From: Bacteroidota bacterium
GTDB taxonomy: Bacteria > Bacteroidota > Bacteroidia > UKL13-3
Length of the DNA stretch: 41,239 nt
Reading direction: 5' to 3'
Assembly (NCBI GenBank): GCA_947456185.1
Contig: CANGPW010000016.1
Span: 1-41,239 of the forward strand
Shown here: positions 15,719-24,206 of the stretch, piece after piece
Position numbering within the stretch: position 1 is the stretch's first letter
How the letters are laid out: every line of letters starts with the position of its first letter
Notes under the pieces: generated by a model
Databases searched by the model: none
Seen by the model: only the letters and a program-made list of their open reading frames with translations
Told to the model about the DNA's origin: nothing
Position numbers and translations under genes: made by a program

Positions 15719-16255
15719 GTGAGCCAGAATATAAGTCAAGAATTGATAGATAAATGCATACAAGGACAAGCTAAAGCTCAGAAACAATTGTATGAATTTA
15801 CAGTAAGACAAATGTATGGAATATGTTTAAGATATTGTAAAAATGCTGATGATGCAAGAGATACCATGCAAGAAGGTTATATTAGGGTTTTTAGTAAAAT
15901 GAAGCAATTTGAAGGCAAAGGAGTTTTAGAAGCATGGATGAGAAGAATATTTGTAAACTGTGCTTTAGAAAATATAAGAGTAAATAAGTTTTATACTGAA
16001 ACGAGCGATATAGCCGAAGAATATAATTTAGGTTTTGAAAATTTAACTATTGACAAAATGAGTCAAAAGGAAATTATGGAAATTTTTCAAAAGCTTGCCA
16101 ATGGATACAGAACGGTTTTAAATTTGTTTGCCATTGAAGGTTATTCTCATGCTGAAATAGCCGAAATATTAGGAATAAGTGAAGGAACATCAAAAAGTCA
16201 GCTTGCAAGAGCTAGAGGCGCTTTTTTAAAAGAATATAACAAATTAAAGAATTGA
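15719..16255 (+). CDS. ECF-type RNA polymerase sigma factor
   Basis: A 178-residue cytoplasmic sigma70-family protein of the extracytoplasmic-function size. Sigma region 2 spans about residues 22-88 (YGICLRYCKNADDARDTMQE for the core-binding and -10 part, then the aromatic AWMRRIFVNCALENIR). Region 4 spans about 122-172, with the helix-turn-helix YSHAEIAEILGISEGTSKS. Region 3 is absent, as expected for ECF factors. The start is a GTG; no ATG fits before region 2. Its TGA stop overlaps the TTG start of the next gene, so the following membrane protein is translationally coupled and is the obvious candidate regulator. Confidence 0.93.
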   Translation: MSQNISQELIDKCIQGQAKAQKQLYEFTVRQMYGICLRYCKNADDARDTMQEGYIRVFSKMKQFEGKGVLEAWMRRIFVNCALENIRVNKFYTETSDIAEEYNLGFENLTIDKMSQKEIMEIFQKLANGYRTVLNLFAIEGYSHAEIAEILGISEGTSKSQLARARGAFLKEYNKLKN

Positions 16256-17142
16256 ATAAATTAGACAATATATTAAAACAACAAATGGAAACCTTTGCTC
16301 CTGATGCGCCAAATATTTGGACGGGAATAGCGCAAGGTGTCCAAGCGAATGCTGCTTTGCAAACAGCAAAAGTTTCAAAAACTATTGGCAGTAAATTAGT
16401 CATTACAGTTCTTAAAATTGCTGCTTTTATAGTGATTCCTGCAATTGTAGTAGTTTATTTTATAAGTAATGAAAAAAATAATATTGTAGAAAGTCCAAAA
16501 GTGGAAAACAGAATTTTATCTTCAAACTCAAATACCGAAGATAAAAAAACAGTTGAAACGCCAAAAATAGCTTCAGTTAATATTGAAAATAAAGCTTTAA
16601 AAATTAATGAAAATAAAAGAGCAATTTCAAATAATAATAGCTCTTCAAATACTTCAGAAAAAACTTCAAATGAAATATTTACAATCAGTCAATTAAAAAT
16701 TTCAGAACAAAATAGTAAAACAAAAAGTGAAAAATTAATGATTGTTTTAAATGAAAAAAACAATGATAATTTATACGAAGAAATTACTGAAAATAAAGAA
16801 GTGGAAAAGATAGAAGAGAATGAAACGAGAGGAGATTTTTTAAATTCAATGAATGAAGCGGGGATTAGAATATTTCCTAATGTTTTTACTCCAAACAACG
16901 ATGGAATAGATGATAAATATGTGATAGATTTAGAAGGTGAAAAATTCTATAATTTAAAAATTTATAATTATAACAATGAATTAGTTTTTGAAAGTGAAGA
17001 CAAAAATAACAATTGGGATGGAGTAAACTATAAAACTGGACAAGCCTGTAATAGTGGTACATACTTCGGAATTTTAACTTATAAATTGCCAAATGAAGAT
17101 AAAAATTCAACTCGAATGACAAAAATTAAATTGATTCGATAA
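16252..17142 (+). CDS. Putative anti-sigma-like membrane protein with degenerate T9SS type B C-terminal domain
   Basis: A 296-residue protein with an unusual layout. Residues 1-47 are a cytoplasmic segment (MNKLDNILKQQMETFAPDAP, then IWTGI) like the short N-terminus found on Bacteroidota membrane proteins encoded after ECF sigma genes. Residues about 48-71 are one membrane helix. Residues about 75-200 are a Lys/Asn/Ser-rich linker. Residues about 206-296 resemble a gliding-motility-associated type B T9SS domain (FPNVFTPNNDGIDDKYVID, NNWDGV, KIKLIR). There is no cleavable signal peptide, and the usual YNRWG core reads YNYNN, so the domain is probably not used for secretion. The TTG start is inferred from the TTGA overlap with the sigma gene; an ATG start at residue 12 is the alternative. 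The anti-sigma role is inferred from position and topology. Confidence 0.75.
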   Translation: MNKLDNILKQQMETFAPDAPNIWTGIAQGVQANAALQTAKVSKTIGSKLVITVLKIAAFIVIPAIVVVYFISNEKNNIVESPKVENRILSSNSNTEDKKTVETPKIASVNIENKALKINENKRAISNNNSSSNTSEKTSNEIFTISQLKISEQNSKTKSEKLMIVLNEKNNDNLYEEITENKEVEKIEENETRGDFLNSMNEAGIRIFPNVFTPNNDGIDDKYVIDLEGEKFYNLKIYNYNNELVFESEDKNNNWDGVNYKTGQACNSGTYFGILTYKLPNEDKNSTRMTKIKLIR

Positions 17143-17214
17143 TTGTTAAAATTTGTAAATTAATTAAATAATATTATGTTAGCAAACTGTTTAAAATTTA
17201 AAAATAATAATAAA

Positions 17215-20200
17215 ATGAAATATATGTACTTTAATTTATCCATCCGAAAGCTTAAATACAGCGCTGTTTTGGTTTTTCTATTGTTTACGTCTATATTGGT
17301 AAAAGCCCAGGCAGATTTTACAATAGCTCCTACAATAGCTTGTGCTGGAGTTGACAGAACACGTGTTAATATTACCACACCTGGTATTGCAGCAGCTGAT
17401 TTAATTTCATTTACTGTTCGTTGGGGCTTATCAAATGATACAGCTGTAAATGCTAGAATTGCAGGGCAACCGCCAATTCCATTGTTTTCGAAACAATATT
17501 TTAATGGCGGTACTTATACCATAACAGTTGTAGTTAAAAGAAATGGTGGGCCAGATGTTGTTATCAATAAAACTGTAAAGATTTGGGAAAGACCATTTAC
17601 AGCTTTTACCCTTTCAAGTGCTGATAACCAATGTTTTAAAAATAACCAATATTGTTTCGGCAATATTTCAAAACAGGGTACTGCACCTTTGGTTAAGTAT
17701 GAATGGACTTTTGGAGATGGAAATTATCGATTAATTACTGATACCAATAACAGAAATATATGTCATCAATATGCATTGAATAATCCCGCTTACCAAGTTG
17801 GATTAAAAGTAACAGATTCTGTTGGTTGTACTACCGATCCTATTGCTGATTTATTAAGCGCTAAAGGAGTTAGATTGGCGCCAGACATTAATCCTAAATT
17901 TGAAATTACAGGTAAAACTCAGTGTGATACAACTTTTTATATATACAAAAACACCACTGCAATGAGTTTTGCAAATGTATATTCATTTACTTGGGATTAT
18001 GGCGATGGTACAACATATGTTTCTGGCCCACCTAACACTATTTCTCAAGATTTTGATAGATGGTCTAAGCCTTATAAACATGGATATACTACTAATAATG
18101 TGTTTCGTCCTTCTTTATTTGTTAAAGATAAATCATCAAATTGTTCAGATATATTTTATTACGAAAATACAGGTTTACCATTACCCGAAAATATTATCTA
18201 TCAAATTGAGTTGTTAACTAAACGAAGCATTCCAAACGATTCAATTGCTGATTCAATTTGTTTGATGAAACCAGGTGCAGCAACACTTACCATGTATAAT
18301 AAATATGATTTACAAGGACCGGGTGGGACACCATTAGATTTACAATGGCATTTTCATGATCCAAATGCAAATCCACCAGGATCAGATGTAAATCCATTTA
18401 GAAATGTAATACAACCTACTTATGATTACAAAGGTATGGGTCAGTTTTTTCCTACTTTAACTGTAAAATGTCCGGGTACTACTGCTAAATCAAGAACATA
18501 TACTTTTTATTCAAAAATAGATACCCTTCCAAAAGATTTAAATAGGTATCAATATCAAGATTTTTGGGCTGCTCCAGATCCAAATTATCCTCAGTGGACC
18601 AATCCGAACGACCCACAATTAAACCCCATTTTATATACAAAAAATGGCAGATTATTGACACCAAATACTGCTACAAATCCTCAGTTTTACAATTATAACG
18701 GTAAAATATCGGCATATGTTTATGATACAACTTATAGTTCAGTTGATCCAACTGTTATATTAAGTATTCATGCACGTCACAATGGTTGGGCTGATTCTAT
18801 GAGTTCAAGTTGGGATTTCTTTAACATAAATGAAGATGCATGTATTAATAAATGGATTGATACAGGTTCTGTAACTTTTAGAAATCCTTTTACAAGTTCA
18901 TTAATTACAGTTCCATTTTATAGAGATTTTTGTAACCCAATATCTCGTGTAATAAGAACTACAGATACATTATTTAGAGATAAATTAATAGGTTTAGGAG
19001 TACAAATTTTAGGTCCTTTTGTTAGAATTGAAAATCCTCCATCAGGTGTAGTTTTACAATGGCAAAAATTACAATGTGGTCCTGATTATCCAGTACAATT
19101 TGTAAATAATTCATTGACTTATCAATCAAATAGACTTTGGATTCGTTGGGATTTTGCGGAAGATGCATTTGCCCCTGCTTGTACATCTTATTCTATTCCA
19201 AATCCTTCACAAGCAAATGGCGGAAAAAAGCCATACACTAGTGCTGGTGATTTACAAAATAGAACCATTGGTGCTTTTATTGCCAATGGAAAATCTTATT
19301 TAGGTAGATTAAATATTTGTAATTACTCACACGATACAATTCCTACACGCCAATATACCAATTGGGATGTAGCTTTTGATTGGTATAGATATGGACATGA
19401 TTTTCCGCCTTACGATTCAACAAGATGGAAAAAAGGATATACAGTTTGGCCAACATCAGTAGCTCCTCCAGCTGGATTTACATGGGTTCAACCAAGAGAT
19501 TCAAGCACTTGGAATAAACCAATGACTGCAATTGGACCTACACCAACTCGAATAGATACCATGGTCAATATTTGGCCTGCAGATATTCCCGCTAATAATG
19601 TGATTATACTGAACAGGGCAATTCCAGATCCAATTTCAAGTTCAAGAGGAAATTGGATGGATGTTATTCCTGCTGGAACAAGAATTGACACAGGTTTATT
19701 ACCCATTAATTTAGCTCAAAAAGCAAATGATGGAAGAATTAGAACTTATAGAGGTTCTGACATTATACCTGGAATTTCTCCTTCTAAAACCTTATATAGA
19801 TATGCTTTTGACCGTCAGGTTGTACAAGATGTTACAGTTACTTTAAGAATGAAAGATTCATTGAATAATATTTCTGGTGATCCTGGATTTAGAAAAATAA
19901 AGTTGAAATTTGATACCATTCAAATTTATGATCCTATTACTAACGGTACAAAAGATTCTATAATCAGAGATTCTCTATTCTTAGATGATTGGGATTGTAA
20001 TGGTTCTAGTAGCGTAACATTAAGTTTTACTCGTCCAGATGCATTTGGTTTAAGTCAAGATGGAAAAGTTTGTCCTAATTTTAAAAACGGTTCTTCAGGT
20101 GGAGACCCTCAATTAATATTTAATAGAGCAGGATATTTAGATTCTTCAAGAACAAATCAAGGTGCGGGTATTTTACCTTCTAGTTCTAGAACAATGTTAT

Positions 20201-23200
20201 TAATTAATTATGATTCATTACTAGATAGAAATGACAATACACCTTGTAAATTAGATAATTTTGTGGATTGGTCTGGCGTAAATCCTGATCCATTATATGC
20301 TGGAGGATTAACTATGCCTATGATGTACAATTCAGTTAATTATCCGTTACCTCCACCACAACAATGGAGTTCTCCATCAGGAAATAGAGCATGGCTACAT
20401 TATTGGCCAAGTGGACCAACAGGTGCTGGGGTTAACAACATGCCTAAAGATCCTAAAGGCTGGATAACATTGGGTTTAATAGTAGGAACTGGATGTTTTT
20501 CTCCTACCAATTGTAATTTGCCATCATGTGTTAGTGATACCGTTTGGTACCATCGTTTCTTCAGATTTATAGAATTGAATGCAAACTTTACCATTGAAAA
20601 TTTTGCCCATGATTTTCCAAATCCTCCACCTTTCTGTTACTTAAGAGGAAGAGGAGATGATGTTGTATTTCATTATTACGATTCAATTCAAGATAATGTA
20701 ATTGCCGATGTTTGGGATTGGGGTGATGGAACTGCTACTGTAGATTCATTTTATTACCAACCAAATGAAGACATTCCTTTTAATAGAATTAGGTATATAT
20801 TCAATTCAAATGAACTTCCATGGACGCTTTCAAGTACGGAATACTTTCCTGTTGGTTCAAGAATTTCTGTCGATACAGTGATCAATAAAATTTATCGTTG
20901 TGATGACATAGCTAAAGTTTTACCACCACAAAGAATAGATACCATAATTACTACTCGTGATTCAAGTTTAATGTTTACTCCTATTCACCATAAATACTTA
21001 AAAACTACTTTTGAACAAATGGTATTAGGTGGAAGTGGGCAGTTAGAAAGAAGAGGTGATATAACCCCTGTTCTACATAATATGGTAACAAATAGTTATT
21101 TTAAATGTGAAAACAGAATAACCAAATACATAGTAATTGGAGTAATTGATACTTTTGATATTAAGAATGCAGCTGGTGAATGGGACACAGTTTTCTGCCA
21201 AGGCGAAACAGTTTATTTCTATGATTCCATCAGGTATTGGTATCCTTCCACTAATTGTTCAAGGCCATTAAACATTCCTGCAAATGAAAATGATTTATTG
21301 AATAACGATCAAGGAAATATGCATAATTGGGCATATACAAAAGACAATTATCCAATTGATTCAATTCAAACAAATGTTACTTACGATTTAACTGATTATT
21401 TAGTTTTCCCTGGTACTACTGCTGTTTGTCCTGTTACTCATAATAATTTAAGAGTAGTTGGTGTGGCAGCTGATGGATTTTCTCCAGTAGTGCGTTGCTT
21501 TAAAAACAGAGAGTATTTCCATGAACGAATTTATTGGGATTTTGAATCTGATGGAGTTGTTGATGCTTTTGGACCATTTAGGGTTACAAATCCTATTACT
21601 CATCAATATCCTAAATATGGTAGATATAAAGTATCAATGATTTCAATTGATAGTATTGGCCGTTGGGATACTTGTTTCCAATTTGTAAACGTAGTAAAAC
21701 CTATAGCAGCTATTGAAGCTAAAGATCTTTATATTTGTGGTGATAACTTTATATTCAAAGATTCTACTACAATTTTAGATGATTATTGGGCTACTACTGG
21801 TATAGATTCATTAGATAGAATTGCATCATGGAAATGGTGGTTTGGTGATAGAAAATATTATCCATTAGCTCCTCAATCTATTTTGAAAAACCCTGTTTAT
21901 GACTATAGAAGAAATGGTAAATATACTTTACGTTTAGCTATAAGTACTGAACAAGGTTGTACCGATACTGCCTTTAAAGATATCTTTATCAGTGGCCCTC
22001 GTCCTCATTTAGTAATTTTAGATGATACACTTGGTTGTGCACCTCATAGAGTTAGAATAGTAAGTATTCCAGAACGTGAAGTATGGGCAAATGCTAAAGA
22101 TACACCAACTAAATCTACATTTATACTTTCTGGAAGACCAGATGGTGCATCTGATTTTATCCAATATTCAGTGATAGATACTGCAACTTTCTATTATGAT
22201 CAACCAGGAACATATTATATTTCAGCAATAGCTTATGATAATATTAATGGTGCAGGTGGAGTTTGTAAACCAGTTATTATTCCTGACACCGTTGATGGTT
22301 TTGAAAAACCAATAAGAATAACTGTAAATGTACCTTACAAAGTAGATTTTTTAAGTTCTAGAGATACTGTTTGTGTAGGTGAAGTATTTACAATAACAAA
22401 CAAATCAGACAGAGACACCATTAATAGATATAGAATGGATGTTTTTGATGCTAAATACAATGCAAGGTTAGATTCAGTGTTAAAAACTAATTTTATAGCT
22501 GATACATCATGGCAGTATAGATTTAATAATATTGGTCAATACAAATTGGTATTAAATTCAACTAGATTTAATAAAGGATTCTCTCTTTGTTTAAATCAAG
22601 ATACCATTACAATGGTAGCTACTAGATCAAAAGCAGATTTTACAGCAACTGCAGAAGGTGAAGCAGCATTTAGGTTTACCAATACTTCTGATACAGCTAT
22701 TTCAGATAAATATACATGGAAAATTTATAATCCTGATGGCTCAATGTTTAAAGACTATCCAAAAAGTTTTGATGAAACAAGTGATTTAAACAATTTTGTA
22801 CAAACTTTCTATGATCTTGATTCAACTAAATCTTTTATAGTTTGTATAGTTGCTGATGTAGCCGGAACACATTCTTGTCCTGATTCAGTTTGTAAAACAA
22901 TTGACGTAATTGTACCAAAAAGTAAATTGAAAATACCAAATGTATTCACACCTAATGGTGATGGAGTAAATGATGTATTTAAAATTGATATATCTGGATT
23001 CAAAAAATACAGTTTAGTGATTTGGAACAGATGGGGTAATAATGTTTTTGAAAGTGGTAATCCTGAAATTATGTGGAATGGTAAAACTAATAACGATGGA
23101 GGAGAAAACCCCGCTGGTACATACTATTACTTATTTAATTATCAATTAAGAGGTGGAGAAGAGCAAACAATTCGTGGTTCTATTACACTGATTAGAGATT

Positions 23201-23202
23201 AG
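17215..23202 (+). CDS. Giant PKD-domain T9SS type B surface protein
   Basis: About 1,995 residues from the ATG at 17215, chosen because a normal signal peptide (KYSAVLVFLLFTSILVKAQ) then begins near the N-terminus; an upstream in-frame ATG at 17176 would add 13 residues. PKD-type Ig-like domains are marked by W-x-F/Y/W-G-D-G-like motifs near 17704 (WTFGDG), 17992 (WDYGDG), 20713 (WDWGDG), 21535 (WDFESDG) and 21835 (WWFGDR). The middle (about 18300-20600) has little recognisable domain signal. From about 22930 a type B T9SS domain runs to the end (IPNVFTPNGDGVNDVFKID, IWNRWGNNVF, GSITLIRD). It is likely a large surface adhesin or matrix protein. It lies 72 bases after the anti-sigma-like gene with no terminator between. 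Confidence 0.88.
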   Translation: MKYMYFNLSIRKLKYSAVLVFLLFTSILVKAQADFTIAPTIACAGVDRTRVNITTPGIAAADLISFTVRWGLSNDTAVNARIAGQPPIPLFSKQYFNGGTYTITVVVKRNGGPDVVINKTVKIWERPFTAFTLSSADNQCFKNNQYCFGNISKQGTAPLVKYEWTFGDGNYRLITDTNNRNICHQYALNNPAYQVGLKVTDSVGCTTDPIADLLSAKGVRLAPDINPKFEITGKTQCDTTFYIYKNTTAMSFANVYSFTWDYGDGTTYVSGPPNTISQDFDRWSKPYKHGYTTNNVFRPSLFVKDKSSNCSDIFYYENTGLPLPENIIYQIELLTKRSIPNDSIADSICLMKPGAATLTMYNKYDLQGPGGTPLDLQWHFHDPNANPPGSDVNPFRNVIQPTYDYKGMGQFFPTLTVKCPGTTAKSRTYTFYSKIDTLPKDLNRYQYQDFWAAPDPNYPQWTNPNDPQLNPILYTKNGRLLTPNTATNPQFYNYNGKISAYVYDTTYSSVDPTVILSIHARHNGWADSMSSSWDFFNINEDACINKWIDTGSVTFRNPFTSSLITVPFYRDFCNPISRVIRTTDTLFRDKLIGLGVQILGPFVRIENPPSGVVLQWQKLQCGPDYPVQFVNNSLTYQSNRLWIRWDFAEDAFAPACTSYSIPNPSQANGGKKPYTSAGDLQNRTIGAFIANGKSYLGRLNICNYSHDTIPTRQYTNWDVAFDWYRYGHDFPPYDSTRWKKGYTVWPTSVAPPAGFTWVQPRDSSTWNKPMTAIGPTPTRIDTMVNIWPADIPANNVIILNRAIPDPISSSRGNWMDVIPAGTRIDTGLLPINLAQKANDGRIRTYRGSDIIPGISPSKTLYRYAFDRQVVQDVTVTLRMKDSLNNISGDPGFRKIKLKFDTIQIYDPITNGTKDSIIRDSLFLDDWDCNGSSSVTLSFTRPDAFGLSQDGKVCPNFKNGSSGGDPQLIFNRAGYLDSSRTNQGAGILPSSSRTMLLINYDSLLDRNDNTPCKLDNFVDWSGVNPDPLYAGGLTMPMMYNSVNYPLPPPQQWSSPSGNRAWLHYWPSGPTGAGVNNMPKDPKGWITLGLIVGTGCFSPTNCNLPSCVSDTVWYHRFFRFIELNANFTIENFAHDFPNPPPFCYLRGRGDDVVFHYYDSIQDNVIADVWDWGDGTATVDSFYYQPNEDIPFNRIRYIFNSNELPWTLSSTEYFPVGSRISVDTVINKIYRCDDIAKVLPPQRIDTIITTRDSSLMFTPIHHKYLKTTFEQMVLGGSGQLERRGDITPVLHNMVTNSYFKCENRITKYIVIGVIDTFDIKNAAGEWDTVFCQGETVYFYDSIRYWYPSTNCSRPLNIPANENDLLNNDQGNMHNWAYTKDNYPIDSIQTNVTYDLTDYLVFPGTTAVCPVTHNNLRVVGVAADGFSPVVRCFKNREYFHERIYWDFESDGVVDAFGPFRVTNPITHQYPKYGRYKVSMISIDSIGRWDTCFQFVNVVKPIAAIEAKDLYICGDNFIFKDSTTILDDYWATTGIDSLDRIASWKWWFGDRKYYPLAPQSILKNPVYDYRRNGKYTLRLAISTEQGCTDTAFKDIFISGPRPHLVILDDTLGCAPHRVRIVSIPEREVWANAKDTPTKSTFILSGRPDGASDFIQYSVIDTATFYYDQPGTYYISAIAYDNINGAGGVCKPVIIPDTVDGFEKPIRITVNVPYKVDFLSSRDTVCVGEVFTITNKSDRDTINRYRMDVFDAKYNARLDSVLKTNFIADTSWQYRFNNIGQYKLVLNSTRFNKGFSLCLNQDTITMVATRSKADFTATAEGEAAFRFTNTSDTAISDKYTWKIYNPDGSMFKDYPKSFDETSDLNNFVQTFYDLDSTKSFIVCIVADVAGTHSCPDSVCKTIDVIVPKSKLKIPNVFTPNGDGVNDVFKIDISGFKKYSLVIWNRWGNNVFESGNPEIMWNGKTNNDGGENPAGTYYYLFNYQLRGGEEQTIRGSITLIRD

Positions 23203-23220
23203 ATTAAACAATAAAAAAAT

Positions 23221-23260
23221 AAAAAAAAGCTGCTTCAATATTTTTGAAGCAGCTTTTTTT
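23221..23260. terminator. Intrinsic terminator, bidirectional
   Basis: GCTGCTTCAA (23229-23238) pairs perfectly with TTGAAGCAGC (23244-23253) around a 5-base loop, flanked by eight A on the left and seven T on the right. It serves the giant T9SS gene on the plus strand and the LamG lipoprotein gene on the minus strand. The GCTGCTYCA arm is shared with the terminator at 2779. Confidence 0.9.
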
Positions 23261-23288
23261 ATGTTATTTGTTAATTTTTATGGTTATT

Positions 23289-24032
23289 TTATTGAATATA
23301 TAAAGCATTTATTTCTTCATTATTGATTACACGATTATATATTTTTACATCATCAATTGCACCTTGAAAATAATAATATTTTCCATAACCACCGCCATTT
23401 CCTATAATAAAATGCTTTTCAGTATTTGCAAATTCTTCGTTGTTTTTGTTATCTATGTTCGCTTGTAAAACACCATTACTATAAACTTTTAATTGATTGC
23501 CATTGGCAATAAAAACAATGTGCTGCCATGAGTTTAACTGAATAGGAGCGGAAGCATTTAATGGATCAATTCCATAAACCGTATTTGTTCCATTTATATT
23601 CCAATTATCAAAATTAAAATATTGCTTGTTTCTAAAATGATTATCAATGCTGTATTCAAAACCACCAAAAGGACTACGTTTGCTCAATATTGCACAAGGT
23701 TTAATAGTGTCTTCTAAATTTACCCAGCAACTAATACTGAATATTGCGTTGGTAATAGATGCCAAGTTTAAATCACCAAAATTAACTATAGCAGAATCAT
23801 TTCTGTTTAAATAAATTGCTTGGTTTGCTTGCAGTTTTCTGTCTTGTATAAATATAGTTTTTGAGTTCATTCCTTCCGTATTACTTATACTTTCAAGGTA
23901 TGAGTTACTAAATGGAATATTTACTACTAAACCTTCGTTTAAATCAATAATATTTTCTTTTGGTGAAATTTTTTCTGAATTACAAGAAGCAAATATACCT
24001 AAGCAATAAATTATAAATAAGGAGTTTTTCAT
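23289..24032 (-). CDS. LamG/concanavalin-like lipoprotein
   Basis: A 247-residue lipoprotein. The signal peptide ends in a lipobox (IFASC, Cys17). Residues about 85-245 form a LamG-type jelly-roll: FSISCWVNLED, LNSWQHIVFIANGNQLKVYS, NGVLQANID, and the closing FQGAIDDVKIYNRVINNEEI, which is the classic end of LamG-like domains. Such domains bind carbohydrates or proteins. It lacks a T9SS domain and so should be anchored in the periplasm or outer membrane by lipid. The start codon lies within the perfect palindrome CATATTGCAATATG at 24030-24043. It is divergent from the haem-PAS kinase. Confidence 0.85.
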   Translation of the reverse strand: MKNSLFIIYCLGIFASCNSEKISPKENIIDLNEGLVVNIPFSNSYLESISNTEGMNSKTIFIQDRKLQANQAIYLNRNDSAIVNFGDLNLASITNAIFSISCWVNLEDTIKPCAILSKRSPFGGFEYSIDNHFRNKQYFNFDNWNINGTNTVYGIDPLNASAPIQLNSWQHIVFIANGNQLKVYSNGVLQANIDNKNNEEFANTEKHFIIGNGGGYGKYYYFQGAIDDVKIYNRVINNEEINALYIQ

Positions 24033-24083
24033 ATTGCAATATGAAACGAAAATGTATCATTTTTATTACATCATTTTAAAAAG

Positions 24084-24112
24084 ATCAAAGATCAAATTTC
24101 AATTAAATTGAT
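24084..24112. promoter_or_regulatory. Cluster of FNR-like half-sites upstream of the haem-PAS kinase
   Basis: ATCAA occurs at 24084-24088 and 24091-24095, and TTGAT at 24108-24112. These are half-sites of the CRP/FNR-type consensus TTGAT-N4-ATCAA, but they are not in that order or spacing, so a normal FNR box is not present. Because the downstream operon encodes a CRP/FNR-type regulator, this spacer is where autoregulation would be expected. Confidence 0.22.
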
Positions 24113-24206
24113 ATCTTGAAAAAACAACAATTTATTGAAATATATAAATTGAAAATAACTATAATTTCATTACTTATGCAACTTACTTTTATTACCTACA
24201 AACCTT

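Noticed and set aside
24084-24112. A canonical FNR box
   Set aside because: Half-sites are present but not in the TTGAT-N4-ATCAA arrangement, so I list only a weak half-site cluster.
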